From assembly GCF_042680605.1 (NCBI RefSeq), contig NZ_JBHUEE010000001.1:620001-684000 (forward strand): 64,000 nt of DNA, read 5' to 3'. The notes beneath the pieces are model-generated. The model was given only the letters and a program-made list of their open reading frames with translations, did no database searches and had not been told where the DNA came from. The stretch comes from Allobogoriella deserti. GTDB lineage: Bacteria > Actinomycetota > Actinomycetes > Actinomycetales > Actinomycetaceae. Position numbers and translations under genes: made by a program. Positions 8,247 through 17,027 of this stretch are shown one piece after another; the stretch's first letter is position 1, and the number at the start of each line of letters is the position of its first letter.

Positions 8247-9520
8247 ATCTCCTGCAGCCCCGCCACGTGCCGCTCGGCGGTGAACACCTCGCCGGCGGCC
8301 TGCGCCCCGCGGGACGCCTCGATCACCCGCTCCGGGTGGCGCACCAGATCAGTCAGCGTGGCGGCCAGCTCAGCGGGCTCGGGCCCGGAGAGGATCCCGG
8401 AGCCGGACAGACCTTCGGACAGGGCCGGATCGCAGTAGAGCACCCCGCGCCGGGCGGTCACGGCTTCGGCGATCGTCATCGGTTGGTTGTCGAATCCCGA
8501 CGAACTCAGGGCCAGCAGATGCGACTGTGCGAGCAGGTGAGCCACCTCGGCGTGCGGGCGGCGGCCCAGGAAGGTCAGGGCGTCGCACCCCGCCGCCATG
8601 TCCTGCGCCTGCGCGAGTTGGGCGCCTTCGCCGACCACGGTGACGGCGAGCCGCCCTTGACCGGCGCGCGCGACCGCGTCGAGCACCGCCCGCACGAACG
8701 GCAGGATGCGCTTCTCCGGCACACAGCGACCGACCCACAGCACCCGAAGCGGCCCGGAGACGTGCGTCAGCGGTTCGGCAGCTGCGGCGCCGGTCACGAC
8801 GTTCGCGAGGACCGAGACCGCCGGCAGCCCGGCCGCCCGCAGGTGCCGAGCCTGGTGGGCCGACGGCGAGATCACCACGTCCGCGAGGCGCGCCGTCGCC
8901 AGGGTCATGTGCCGTAGCGCCGAGTCGGCCGGCCGTTCGGCCAACGGTCCTCGTCCCGGACGTAGCCCGGTGGCCGCCCGGAACGCTGCCCGCAGCGCTG
9001 GCGCGAGCAGATGCCCGCCGCGGTCCGGCCCTCGCCAGAAGAACGTGTGCACCGTGTGCACGACCGGGACGCCGCAGGCCTCCGCGGCGCGGGCCGCTGC
9101 GGCCGCGAGCCCGAACTCGGAGTGCAGGTGGACCACATCGACCCCCCGCCGCCGCAGGAAACCGGCCAGATCCCGGCGCAACCGCCGTCCCTCGGTGACC
9201 ACCGGCAGGTCCAGTCCGGGCACGTGCGCCATCGGTGGTACCCGAAGGTGCCGCACCGCGGGATGCGGCCGCACCCGGCTCCACACATGTGGTGACGACG
9301 GCGTGACCACCGTGACGCGGACGCCGGCCGCGGCCAACGCGGCAGCCTCCTGCAGCAGCGCGGTTTGTGCCCCGCCGAGATAGGCCAGCGAGTAGTCGCA
9401 CACGAGCGCGACGTGGGCCCGCTCTCGCCGCGACAGGCGCGGCCGAGGGCGGTCTCCCGGGATCGGCACGATGAGGCGAGGTCCCTTCCTGGTCCTACTG
9501 CGGCGGGTCGGCGACAGCAT
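8180..9520 (-). CDS. Glycosyltransferase family 4 (GT-B)
   Basis: A 446-residue GT-B transferase. The N-terminal lobe has the acceptor-side signature CDYSLAYLGGAQT and VVHLHSEFG. The C-terminal lobe has VLWVGRCVPEKRI, VVGEGAQL and a nucleotide-sugar region ending in a short hydrophobic Ala-rich tail. No membrane helix is evident. It probably modifies a lipid or cell-wall acceptor at the inner membrane, but donor and acceptor are unknown. ATG 9520 has no good Shine-Dalgarno sequence, so the start is uncertain by up to about 35 residues. It is divergent from the transporter gene and overlaps the hydrolase gene at its 3' end. Confidence 0.85.
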   Translation of the reverse strand: MLSPTRRSRTRKGPRLIVPIPGDRPRPRLSRRERAHVALVCDYSLAYLGGAQTALLQEAAALAAAGVRVTVVTPSSPHVWSRVRPHPAVRHLRVPPMAHVPGLDLPVVTEGRRLRRDLAGFLRRRGVDVVHLHSEFGLAAAAARAAEACGVPVVHTVHTFFWRGPDRGGHLLAPALRAAFRAATGLRPGRGPLAERPADSALRHMTLATARLADVVISPSAHQARHLRAAGLPAVSVLANVVTGAAAAEPLTHVSGPLRVLWVGRCVPEKRILPFVRAVLDAVARAGQGRLAVTVVGEGAQLAQAQDMAAGCDALTFLGRRPHAEVAHLLAQSHLLALSSSGFDNQPMTIAEAVTARRGVLYCDPALSEGLSGSGILSGPEPAELAATLTDLVRHPERVIEASRGAQAAGEVFTAERHVAGLQEIYAAASWSRNRRIAAAAAAGRS

Positions 9521-9883
9521 CCCAGATGGCCACGGGTGATGCCGCGCACGATGCGCCTGCGCGGAGCCGGCCTGGTCGGACGAGCGCCGACGTCACCCTC
9601 CGGGTGGAGTCGGCTTTACGTCTTCCGGCTGATGGCACGGTCCCTGTCCGCGCCCTAGCGTCGTCGACGTGCAGATCGGACGGAGACGAGGGAGCCGGTC
9701 CCTGAGCCGCCTCGGGGCCGGAATCAGTGGTCCCACCGATGGCGGTGGGCGTCCGGACTGCGGCACCGTGGACACCGATGACCTCCTTCCACGGCGCCGT
9801 CGCGAGACGTTCACCCGATCATCGCCGGACACTCACCTCGGCGCCACGCGATGTTGGCCGTCGCTCCTACCATCGGTGCTGAC
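9521..9883. other. Non-coding divergent interval (363 bp)
   Basis: This gap separates the divergent glycosyltransferase (start 9520) and transporter (start 9884) genes. Short Arg-rich open frames occur on both strands, but none has a Shine-Dalgarno sequence or a protein-like composition. TACCAT at 9868-9873 could be a -10 box for the transporter, 10 bases before its start. I see no RNA gene or repeat. Confidence 0.5.
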
Positions 9884-10876
9884 ATGGTGACCGTCCTCGC
9901 GATCGCCCTGGCCGTCATCGATTCGGCGTGCTTCGCCGCGGCGGCCGTCGTCCAGCAGCGCGCCGTGCGGCACACCGTGCGGCGTCAGGTCCCCGTGCGC
10001 GAGGAGCCCCACCCCAGGGACCACCGGCTCAGCCTCCGCGGGCTCGGCTCCCTGGTCCGCCAGCGCGGATGGCTGGCGGGCGTCGCGCTCATGGGGCTCG
10101 GCATGGCGCTCCACGTCCTCGCGCTGGCGCTCGCGCCTGTCTCGGTGGTTCAGCCCATCGGTGTGCTGGGCGTGCCGTTCGCGGTCTACCTGGCGGCTCG
10201 GCTCGACCGGCATCGACCGGACCGTGGCGCGCGCGTCCCGGTGACGGTCTGCGTGATCGGCGTCGCGGCGTTCGTTTGGCTCGCCGCGTCGCACACGAGC
10301 GGCGATCATCCGGTGCCGGTCCGGGGCCTGCTCGCCGGCGAGGTGGTGCTCCTCGCCGTGCTGGTCGGGTGCGCGGCGGCCGCCCACCGGGTTCACGGGT
10401 GGCGCCGCTGTCTGCTCAACGCGCTGGCCGGAGCTGCAGCGATCGGGACCGTCGCGGCGTTGATGCGGGCCGTCTTCCAGCACATCCAGGCGGGCAACGA
10501 CCCCCTGGCGCCGTCGACGCTGGCCATGGCCGGCATCCTCGTGGTCAACGGTGTCCTCGGGGCCTGGCTCGTCCAGCAGGCCTACGCCTCGGGACGTGCC
10601 GAGGTGGTGCTGGCCTGCCTGACCGTCGTCGACCCCGTCATCGCCGTGCTCGCCGGTTTGCTGCTGCTCGGCGAGGGCGCCCTGCTGCCCGGACCGATCC
10701 TCGTCGGGATGTCGCTGTGCGGGCTGGCGGCGGCGGGCGGGGTCGTGGCCCTGGCCCGTGCTCGTCCCGGCATCGGTGGCTCGCCCGCGCAGGCCACACC
10801 TGCGGCCGTCCCCGCAACGTCCCAGCAGCCGGCACACCGTGCGGCGCACCAGCAGAATCTGGAGGAGACCCGGTGA
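9884..10876 (+). CDS. DMT-superfamily (NIPA/EamA-like) membrane transporter
   Basis: A 330-residue polytopic membrane protein with about nine hydrophobic helices, for example at residues 2-24, 65-90, 150-172 and the C-terminal VLACLTVVDPVIAVLAGLLL. The order of helices and the DPVIAV motif resemble actinobacterial DMT/NIPA-like permeases, some of which carry Mg2+ or metabolites. The substrate cannot be inferred. I prefer ATG 9884 over 9851 because the hydrophobic first helix begins immediately after it. The stop overlaps the GTG of the next glycosyltransferase by four bases (GTGA), implying one operon and perhaps export or provision of a glycosylation substrate. Confidence 0.8.
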   Translation: MVTVLAIALAVIDSACFAAAAVVQQRAVRHTVRRQVPVREEPHPRDHRLSLRGLGSLVRQRGWLAGVALMGLGMALHVLALALAPVSVVQPIGVLGVPFAVYLAARLDRHRPDRGARVPVTVCVIGVAAFVWLAASHTSGDHPVPVRGLLAGEVVLLAVLVGCAAAAHRVHGWRRCLLNALAGAAAIGTVAALMRAVFQHIQAGNDPLAPSTLAMAGILVVNGVLGAWLVQQAYASGRAEVVLACLTVVDPVIAVLAGLLLLGEGALLPGPILVGMSLCGLAAAGGVVALARARPGIGGSPAQATPAAVPATSQQPAHRAAHQQNLEETR

Positions 10877-12108
10877 AGATCCTGATCGGCGCGGAAACCT
10901 ACGCCCCGGACATCAACGGCGCCGCACGGTTCGCCCAGCGTCTCGCCGCGGGCCTGGCCGGACGCGGGCACGAGGTGCACGTCGCGTGCGCCTCGACCGA
11001 CGGCACGCCACGCCGTGAGCGGGCCGACGGCTGCACCGTCCACCGGCTGGCCTCGACGCGCTACCCCTGGCACGCCTCGCTGCGGTTCTGCACCCCCGGC
11101 CGCACCGGCGCCGCCGCCGACGCGCTGGTCGAGGAGATCGGACCGGACGTCGTCCACGTCCAGGCGCACCTCGTCCTCGGCCGTGCCCTGGTCGGCGCCG
11201 CCCGCCGCCGCGAGCTGCCCCTCGTGGCGACCAACCACTTCATGCCGGAGAACGTCCTCGGCTACCTCCCCATCCTGCCCCGCCGGTGGCACGACGCCGC
11301 CAGCCGGCTCACCTGGCGCGACCTCTCGGCCGTGTACTCCCGGGCCGACGTCATCACCGCGCCGACCCCGCGGGCGGTCGAGCTGCTGAGGGACGCCACG
11401 GGCCTGGCCGGCGAAGCTGTCTCGTGCGGGGTCGACGCCGACCGGTTCCGGGCCGCCGCTGCGGCCGCGCCCGAGCCGCGCCTGCTGTTCGTCGGCCGGC
11501 TGGATCCCGAGAAGCGGATCGATGAGCTCCTGGCGGCGCTCGCCCGCGTCGAGACCCGTCCGCGGCCGGTGCTGGAGATCGTGGGGGACGGCGACCACCG
11601 TGCCCGACTGGAGCGCATGGCCGCGGACCTCAGGCTCTCCGAGCGGGTGACCTTCCACGGCCACGTCAACGAGCCGGAGCTGCTCGCCGCCTACGCCCGG
11701 GCCCATATCTTCTGCATGCCCGGGATCGCCGAGCTCCAGAGCATCGCCACGCTCGAGGCGATGGCGGCCGGGAAACCGGTCGTCGCCGCCGACGCCATGG
11801 CGCTGCCGCACCTCGTCCGACCCGGCGAGAACGGGTATCTCTACACCCCGGGCGACGTCGATGAGCTGGCCGCTCGCCTCACCGAACTCGTCGGCGACGC
11901 AACGCTGCGGGAGCAGATGGGCGCGCGCAGTCGCGCCCTGGTGGCCCCGCACACCCACCGGGCCACGCTCGACCGGTTCGAGGAGATCTACCGGGCGCTG
12001 GGCACCGTTCCGCGCCTCGCGGCACTGCCGCGCACCGAGCCGGGCTCGCCCGAGCGGTCCGGCGCGCGGACCGAGGCCGCGTTGGCCGGGCCCGCCCGCC
12101 TCCGCTAG
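10873..12108 (+). CDS. Glycosyltransferase family 4 (lipid glycosyltransferase-like)
   Basis: A 411-residue GT-B enzyme. The N-terminus MKILIGAETYAPDINGAARF and the HVQAHLVLGRALV region are typical of actinobacterial mannosyl- or glucosyl-transferases acting on membrane lipids. The donor lobe has LLFVGRLDPEKRID, EIVGDGDHR and the E-x7-E stretch ELQSIATLE followed by AMAAGKPVVAAD. The true start is GTG 10873, overlapping the transporter stop by four bases. The longer frame beginning near 9928 is a shadow of the transporter. Glycolipid synthesis is a family-level inference. Confidence 0.88.
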   Translation: MKILIGAETYAPDINGAARFAQRLAAGLAGRGHEVHVACASTDGTPRRERADGCTVHRLASTRYPWHASLRFCTPGRTGAAADALVEEIGPDVVHVQAHLVLGRALVGAARRRELPLVATNHFMPENVLGYLPILPRRWHDAASRLTWRDLSAVYSRADVITAPTPRAVELLRDATGLAGEAVSCGVDADRFRAAAAAAPEPRLLFVGRLDPEKRIDELLAALARVETRPRPVLEIVGDGDHRARLERMAADLRLSERVTFHGHVNEPELLAAYARAHIFCMPGIAELQSIATLEAMAAGKPVVAADAMALPHLVRPGENGYLYTPGDVDELAARLTELVGDATLREQMGARSRALVAPHTHRATLDRFEEIYRALGTVPRLAALPRTEPGSPERSGARTEAALAGPARLR

Positions 12109-12153
12109 CGTCGGCGTCAGTTCCCGACCTTCTCGACGCGGAGGAGCCAGGAG

Positions 12154-13335
12154 ATGACCGTCGCCGCCCGAGGCGCCGTGGCCGCAGCGGTCGGCGCGCC
12201 CCTGACCTATCAGGACATCGAGATCGACGAACCGGGCGCGGGCGAGATCCTTGTCCGGATCGTCGCGACCGGTGTGTGCCACACCGACGAGATCACCCGC
12301 CACGGTGACCTGCCGATGCCGTTCCCGGCGGTGCTGGGGCACGAGGGCGCCGGCATCGTGGACGCCGTCGGCGAGGGGGTGACCACCCCTGCGGTCGGCG
12401 ACCGCGTGGTCCTCGGATGGCCGTGGTGCGGACAGTGCCGGAACTGCCTGGCCGGTGAGCACCGGTACTGCCTGCGGATGGGGGAGGCCGTCGCCGGCGG
12501 CGCGCGGCTGCTCGGGCCGGCCGCCGGGCGGAGCGCCTACCACTTCCCGGACGGTGCGCAGCTGTACGGGCACTTCTTCGGCCAGTCCTCCTTCGCCACC
12601 CATTCCCTCGTCCTGGCGAGCTCCGCCGTCGTCGTGCCCGAGGATGTCCCGCTGGACATCGCGGGGCCGCTGGCCTGCGGCATCTCCACGGGCGCCGGTG
12701 CCGTTCTCAACACTGCACGACCCGAGCCCGGTGCGAGCCTCGTGATCTACGGTGTCGGCGCGGTCGGTCTCTCGGCCGTGATGGCCGCCGTGAACACACC
12801 GGCGACGACGATCATCGCCGTGGACCGCCACGTCGATCGCCTGCACCTGGCTCGGGAGCTGGGCGCGACCCACACGGTGGACGCCGGCACCGAGGACGAC
12901 GTCCCGGAAGCCGTACGGCGGATCTGCGGTGGGCCGGCCGACCACGCCCTGGAGTGCACAGGCGTGATCGCGGTCGTCGAGCAGGCAGTGGCCAGTGTCG
13001 GGATGCTGGGGACGTGCATCCTCGTCGGCGGGGCGCCGGCGGGCGCCACCTTCGCTGTCGACCACGTCTCGACGCTGTGGGGCAAGCGCATCGTCGGCAC
13101 TCTCGGGGGCGGCGGGCGCAGCGACACTCTCATGCCGGCGCTGCTGGACCTCTACGGCCAGGGCCGGTTCCCCTACGACCGGCTGATCGGCTACTTCGAC
13201 GCCGAGGACGTCGAAAGAGCGATCGCGGCGAGCAAGCGCGGCGAGGTCGTCAAGCCCGTGGTGCGCCGGGACGGCGGCGGGCGCACACCCGCCGGTGCGG
13301 ACGAGCCGGAGGCCGGGGTGGTCGGCCTCGCGTGA
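12154..13335 (+). CDS. Zinc-dependent alcohol dehydrogenase (NAD-dependent)
   Basis: A 393-residue medium-chain dehydrogenase. Catalytic zinc ligands are in GVCHTDE and GHEGAGIV. The structural zinc lobe is complete with four cysteines, CGQCRNC plus a fourth seven residues later. The Rossmann motif GVGAVGLSAVM is followed by an acidic residue after the second strand (VDRHVDR), favouring NAD. It resembles aryl- or class III-like alcohol dehydrogenases. The substrate is unknown. The last 25 residues are a Gly/Arg/Pro-rich tail beyond the usual end. ATG 12154 has a GGAG-type Shine-Dalgarno. It converges on rsgA, four bases beyond. Confidence 0.88.
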   Translation: MTVAARGAVAAAVGAPLTYQDIEIDEPGAGEILVRIVATGVCHTDEITRHGDLPMPFPAVLGHEGAGIVDAVGEGVTTPAVGDRVVLGWPWCGQCRNCLAGEHRYCLRMGEAVAGGARLLGPAAGRSAYHFPDGAQLYGHFFGQSSFATHSLVLASSAVVVPEDVPLDIAGPLACGISTGAGAVLNTARPEPGASLVIYGVGAVGLSAVMAAVNTPATTIIAVDRHVDRLHLARELGATHTVDAGTEDDVPEAVRRICGGPADHALECTGVIAVVEQAVASVGMLGTCILVGGAPAGATFAVDHVSTLWGKRIVGTLGGGGRSDTLMPALLDLYGQGRFPYDRLIGYFDAEDVERAIAASKRGEVVKPVVRRDGGGRTPAGADEPEAGVVGLA

Positions 13336-13338
13336 GAC

Positions 13339-14370
13339 CTATCCGCCGGGCTGGGCGGCCTGACGGGAGGCGAGCAATCGCCGGAAGGAGAGCAGTCGGG
13401 CGGCGCCGGCGTCTCCGGCGGCTCCGGACTGCACCCACTGGTCCAGGGCACAGTCCGGCGCGTCCTGCGCATGCGTGCAGCCGCGGGGACAGTCCGTGGC
13501 GATCTCGGCGAGGTCGTCGAACGCGGCGAGCAGATCCTCCGGATCGACGTGCTGCAGCCCGAATGAGCGCACCCCGGGTGTGTCGATCGCCCAGCCACCC
13601 TCCGGTAGCGCCAGCGCGACGGCGGAGGACGACGTGTGCCGGCCACGTCCGGTCACGGCGTTGACCTGACCCGTGGCACGGTCGGCGTCCGGGACGAGTG
13701 CGTTGACCAGCGTCGACTTCCCGACGCCGGAGTGCCCCACGAGCACCGACGTGCGGTCGGCCAGGCGGTCGCGGAGCTCGTGCAGGCCCTCGATGCGTTC
13801 CACGCGGGCCGCGGTGACGACCGCCGGCACCGCGAGCGCGTCGTAGCGGGCGAGGAATTCGCGGGGATCGGCCAGGTCCGCCTTGGTTACGCAGATCAGC
13901 GGATCCATGCCGGCGTCGTAGGCGGCCACCAGGCAGCGATCCACGAGGCGTGGCCGTGGCTCCGGCTCCGCGGCCGCCACCACGACCACGAGCTGATCGG
14001 CGTTCGCCACGATGACCCGTTCCGCTCCGGCGGCGTCACCGTCCTCGGACGAGCGACGCAGCACTGAGCTGCGCTCGTCCACGCGGACGATCCGTGCGAG
14101 CGTGTCCTTGCGTCCTGAGACGTCTCCGACGACGCCGACGTGGTCGCCGACCACGACCGCCCCGCGTTCGCCGCGGCCGAGCTCGCGAGCCTTGACCGCG
14201 ACGAGACCCGTGCCGTCGTCGGTGAGCAGGTGGTAACGCCCGCGGTCGACGCCGAGGACCATGGCGCCGAGGGCGTCGGGGTACTCGGGTCGGACCTTGG
14301 TCCGCGGGCGGCTGCCTCGCCGGTTCGGGCGGACGCGGACCCGGGCGTCGTCGGTGCCGGTGTCACGCAC
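13339..14370 (-). CDS. rsgA: Ribosome small-subunit-dependent GTPase RsgA
   Basis: A 343-residue circularly permuted GTPase that checks 30S ribosome maturation. An OB-fold N-domain is followed by CVTKADL (G4), then GHSGVGKSTLVNAL (G1), then DTPGVRSFGL (G3), the order diagnostic of the family. The C-terminal zinc module is visible as CPRGCTHAQDAPDC. I chose GTG 14370 over the GTG at 14421 because GGCGG lies 5-8 bases upstream and it starts just after the aroA stop at 14382, giving a tight aroA-rsgA pair. The longer form would overlap aroA by 40 bases. Confidence 0.92.
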   Translation of the reverse strand: MRDTGTDDARVRVRPNRRGSRPRTKVRPEYPDALGAMVLGVDRGRYHLLTDDGTGLVAVKARELGRGERGAVVVGDHVGVVGDVSGRKDTLARIVRVDERSSVLRRSSEDGDAAGAERVIVANADQLVVVVAAAEPEPRPRLVDRCLVAAYDAGMDPLICVTKADLADPREFLARYDALAVPAVVTAARVERIEGLHELRDRLADRTSVLVGHSGVGKSTLVNALVPDADRATGQVNAVTGRGRHTSSSAVALALPEGGWAIDTPGVRSFGLQHVDPEDLLAAFDDLAEIATDCPRGCTHAQDAPDCALDQWVQSGAAGDAGAARLLSFRRLLASRQAAQPGG

Positions 14371-14381
14371 AGCGGCGCCGC

Positions 14382-15728
14382 CTAACGTGCCCCGCGACGC
14401 TGGGCGAGCATGGCGGACCACATGCCCGGGAAGTCAGGCAGCGTCTTCGCCGTCGTGCCGACATCACGGACGGCGACGCCGGGCACCCGCAGCCCGAGCA
14501 CGGCACCGAATGTGGCCATCCGGTGGTCGGCGTAGCTGTCGACGGTACCGCCGTGCAGGGCCGCCGGGTGGATCTCCAGGCCGTCCTCGGTCTCCCGGGC
14601 CTGCCCGCCGAGCCGGGTCAGCTCGGTGGTGATCGCCGCGAGCCGGTCCGTCTCGTGCCCGCGCAGGTGAGCGATCCCGCGCAGCCGCGAGGGGGAGTGT
14701 GCCAGGGCGCACAGCGCGGCGATCGTCGGGGTGAGCTCCCCGGCCTCGTGCAGGTCGGCGTCGATGCCGTGGATGGCGCCGTCGGCGGGACCGGTCACGG
14801 TCAGCGTGTCACCGGAGAGGTCGACGGCGGCTCCCATCCGGGCGAGTAGTTGCCGCAGCTGCGCACCCGCCTGGGTGGTGGTGGCCGGCCAGCGCGGCAC
14901 CCGCACCCGGCCGCCGGCGGCGAGGGCGGCGGCGAGGAAGGGGCCGGCGTTGGACAGATCGGGCTCGACGACGATCCGGCCACCGGAGACGGGGCCCGGG
15001 CGCACCCGCCAGCGGCTCGGTGCCCCGTCGGCCGGTTCACCGTCACCGGTGAGTTCCTCGACGAAGACGCCACGGTCACGGAGCACGGCGGCCGTCATGG
15101 CGATGTGCGGGAGTGAGGGCAGGGCCGAGCCCACGTGGCGCACGTCGATCCCTTGCTCGAAGCGGGGCGCGGCGAGCAGCAGCGCGGAGACGAACTGGCT
15201 GGACGCCGACGCGTCCACGTTCACCCGGCCACCGGCCAACCGGCCGGTTCCGTGCACGATCAGTGGCAGCGCGGCCGCGCCGTCGCTCATCGTGGCGGCC
15301 TTGATGTCGGCGCCGAGGGTGCGCAGCGCGTCCACGACCGGACCCATGGGGCGCTCGCGGGCGCGCTCGTCACCGTCGATGCGGACCTCGCCGTCGGCGA
15401 GCGCGGCGACGGGCGGGACGAATCGCATGACCGTCCCGGCCAGGCCGGCGTCGATATGTCCGCCGCCCCGCAGCGGCCGGGGCGTCACGAGCAGGTCGCC
15501 CGGGTCGGCGGCGTCGATCACGGCGCCGAGCTCGCGCAACGCGGCGATCATGAGGGCGGAGTCACGCGAGTGCAGCGGCCGGATCAGTTCCGTGGGGGAG
15601 TCCGCGAGCGCGGCCAGCAGCAGGTGCCGGTTGGTCAGCGATTTCGAGCCGGGAACCTCGACGACGGCGTCGAGGGGGCCGGAGGCGGTCGGAGCAGGCC
15701 AGGGATCGGCGGCGAGCGTCGTGGTCAC
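14382..15728 (-). CDS. aroA: 3-phosphoshikimate 1-carboxyvinyltransferase (EPSP synthase)
   Basis: A 448-residue EPSP synthase joining shikimate-3-phosphate and PEP in aromatic amino-acid synthesis. Visible signatures are GSKSLTNRHLLLAAL near the N-terminus, LAGTVMRFVPPVAALADG in the PEP-binding region and DSYADHRMATFG near the C-terminus. The open frame extends far upstream, but that part is an Arg/Pro-rich shadow of the doxX gene. GTG 15728 gives the normal length and overlaps the doxX stop as GTGA. The order is doxX, aroA, rsgA on the minus strand, and the aroA-rsgA pairing is common in actinobacteria. Confidence 0.95.
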   Translation of the reverse strand: MTTTLAADPWPAPTASGPLDAVVEVPGSKSLTNRHLLLAALADSPTELIRPLHSRDSALMIAALRELGAVIDAADPGDLLVTPRPLRGGGHIDAGLAGTVMRFVPPVAALADGEVRIDGDERARERPMGPVVDALRTLGADIKAATMSDGAAALPLIVHGTGRLAGGRVNVDASASSQFVSALLLAAPRFEQGIDVRHVGSALPSLPHIAMTAAVLRDRGVFVEELTGDGEPADGAPSRWRVRPGPVSGGRIVVEPDLSNAGPFLAAALAAGGRVRVPRWPATTTQAGAQLRQLLARMGAAVDLSGDTLTVTGPADGAIHGIDADLHEAGELTPTIAALCALAHSPSRLRGIAHLRGHETDRLAAITTELTRLGGQARETEDGLEIHPAALHGGTVDSYADHRMATFGAVLGLRVPGVAVRDVGTTAKTLPDFPGMWSAMLAQRRGAR

Positions 15729-16222
15729 TTCGCGTGGCGGTTCTTGACCTTCGCCTTGGCGCGGCGGATGTCGGCGCGGTGCTCGCGGGCGTTCTGCACC
15801 CGCCACGCCCACGACGGCCGGCCCTTGCGGTCCGCGGCGGCGAGCAGCAGGCCACCGGTCAGTCCTGCCCCTTTCAGCACTCCGGTGAGGTGGCGGGTGC
15901 GCTCGGCACGGTCGCCGGCCTCCCACACGGGGTGCTTGGCCAGCGTCGTGGGCAGTGCCACGGCCGCGAGCGTCAGGGCGGCGGCAGACTGGCTGCGGCC
16001 GGTGGCGAGCATGAGGCCGGAGAGCGCGGCCACCGCCCCGGAGGCGCGGATGATCGGCGTGGGGTCGTCGAGCAACGAGGGCGGCACGCCGAGGTCTTCC
16101 AGCATCGGGCGGACCTGCTGGACCGCTTCCACGTGGTCCTTCGGCCGGGCAAGGGCGCCGACACCCTCGACCACAAATGGGGCGGCGAGCAACGGGCGCG
16201 CGATCAGGCGGACGAACGTCAT
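15725..16222 (-). CDS. DoxX-family membrane protein
   Basis: A 165-residue small membrane protein with the family opening FVRLIARPLLAAPFVVEGVG and about four hydrophobic helices, ending in a basic tail (AKAKVKNRHAK). DoxX proteins are quinone- or redox-associated membrane proteins of mostly unresolved function. Some actinobacterial members are linked to thiol-oxidative stress, which would suit the divergent sigR next door, though that link is only inferred. It overlaps the aroA start by four bases and is therefore translationally coupled to it. Confidence 0.85.
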   Translation of the reverse strand: MTFVRLIARPLLAAPFVVEGVGALARPKDHVEAVQQVRPMLEDLGVPPSLLDDPTPIIRASGAVAALSGLMLATGRSQSAAALTLAAVALPTTLAKHPVWEAGDRAERTRHLTGVLKGAGLTGGLLLAAADRKGRPSWAWRVQNAREHRADIRRAKAKVKNRHAK

Positions 16223-16266
16223 GGCTCATTGCTACCGCAGATCGGTCAGGTCTGCGACCCCGTGCC

Positions 16267-16293
16267 GGAATGTTCGCCGCCGCGCCGTCGTTG
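16267..16293 (+). promoter_or_regulatory. SigR-type autoregulatory promoter upstream of sigR
   Basis: GGAAT at 16267-16271 is separated by exactly 18 bases from GTTG at 16290-16293. This matches the GGAAT-N18-GTT consensus known for SigR of Streptomyces and SigH of mycobacteria. It is the only such match I found by eye in the intergenic regions. It implies positive autoregulation of sigR-rsrA, with a leader of about 100 bases. Confidence 0.75.
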
Positions 16294-16358
16294 TCGCGGT
16301 CGTGACACTGACGACGGAACTCCCCACACTGCCGGGTCCCACGGACCAGGCGCCGCAG

Positions 16359-16378
16359 CCCTGCGCACGCGCGCAGGG
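16359..16378 (+). promoter_or_regulatory. Hairpin in sigR leader
   Basis: CCCTGCGC and GCGCAGGG form a perfect 8-bp stem around a 4-base loop. It lies between the SigR-type promoter and the proximal -10-like TAGGCT, so only the long transcript would carry it. A role as attenuator or stabiliser is inference. Confidence 0.35.
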
Positions 16379-16389
16379 CGCCGCGGCAC

Positions 16390-16395
16390 TAGGCT
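16390..16395 (+). promoter_or_regulatory. Putative proximal -10 element for sigR
   Basis: TAGGCT ends 8 bases before ATG 16404, and no Shine-Dalgarno sequence precedes the start. It would give a leaderless housekeeping transcript in addition to the SigR-dependent one, a two-promoter layout like that known for Streptomyces sigR. No -35 box is evident. Confidence 0.4.
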
Positions 16396-16403
16396 CGTGG
16401 GCG

Positions 16404-17027
16404 ATGACCGAGACCCACGAGGGCGACGCCGACCGCCGCGCCCCGGACGGCGAGAGCGACGACGTCCGGGCGGAGCGGTTCGAGCGCGAGGCCCTGCCGT
16501 ACCTGGACCAGCTCTACGGTGCGGCCATGCGGATGACCCGCAACCCCGCCGACGCCGAGGACCTGGTCCAGGAGACGTTCGCCAAGGCGTTCGCGTCCTT
16601 CCACCAGTACAAGCCCGGCACGAACCTCAAGGCGTGGCTGTACCGAATCCTCACCAACACCTTCATCAACAGCTACCGCAAGAAGCAGCGCGAGCCCCAG
16701 CAGTCGGACGCCGAGCAGGTCGAGGACTGGCAGATCCACCGGGCGGCCTCGCACACCTCGACCGGGCTGCGTTCCGCCGAGGCGGAGGCCATGGACCTGC
16801 TGCCCGACTCGGACATCCGCGACGCCCTGAGCGAGCTGCCGGAGGACTTCCGTATCGCCGTCTACCTCGCGGACGTGGAGGGCTTCGCGTACAAGGAGAT
16901 CGCGGAGATCATGGGGACCCCGATCGGGACGGTGATGTCCCGTCTGCACCGTGGACGCCGCCAGCTGCGCGAGCGCCTCGTCGACCACGCGCGGGAGCTC
17001 GGTATCCGGACGGAGGCCAAAGCATGA
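16404..17027 (+). CDS. sigR: RNA polymerase ECF sigma factor SigR/SigH family
   Basis: A 207-residue ECF12-type sigma factor for the thiol-oxidative stress response. Region 2 is seen in DAEDLVQETFAKAFASFHQ and the TNLKAWLYRILTNTFINSY segment. Region 4 is the helix-turn-helix around GFAYKEIAEIMGTPIGTVMS. The frame is open far upstream, but ATG 16404 matches family starts. The stop overlaps the rsrA ATG (ATGA), so sigma and anti-sigma are made together. A GGAAT-N18-GTT promoter lies 110 bases upstream, consistent with autoregulation. Confidence 0.95.
   Translation: MTETHEGDADRRAPDGESDDVRAERFEREALPYLDQLYGAAMRMTRNPADAEDLVQETFAKAFASFHQYKPGTNLKAWLYRILTNTFINSYRKKQREPQQSDAEQVEDWQIHRAASHTSTGLRSAEAEAMDLLPDSDIRDALSELPEDFRIAVYLADVEGFAYKEIAEIMGTPIGTVMSRLHRGRRQLRERLVDHARELGIRTEAKA

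Noticed and set aside
10582..13065. 827-residue minus-strand frame across the glycosyltransferase and dehydrogenase.
   Set aside because: Antisense shadow with no motif; the genes on the other strand are clear.
15729..16229. Long N-terminal extension of aroA (615 residues in total).
   Set aside because: The extra part is Arg/Pro-rich and lies over doxX in another frame. GTG 15728 gives the normal EPSP-synthase length.
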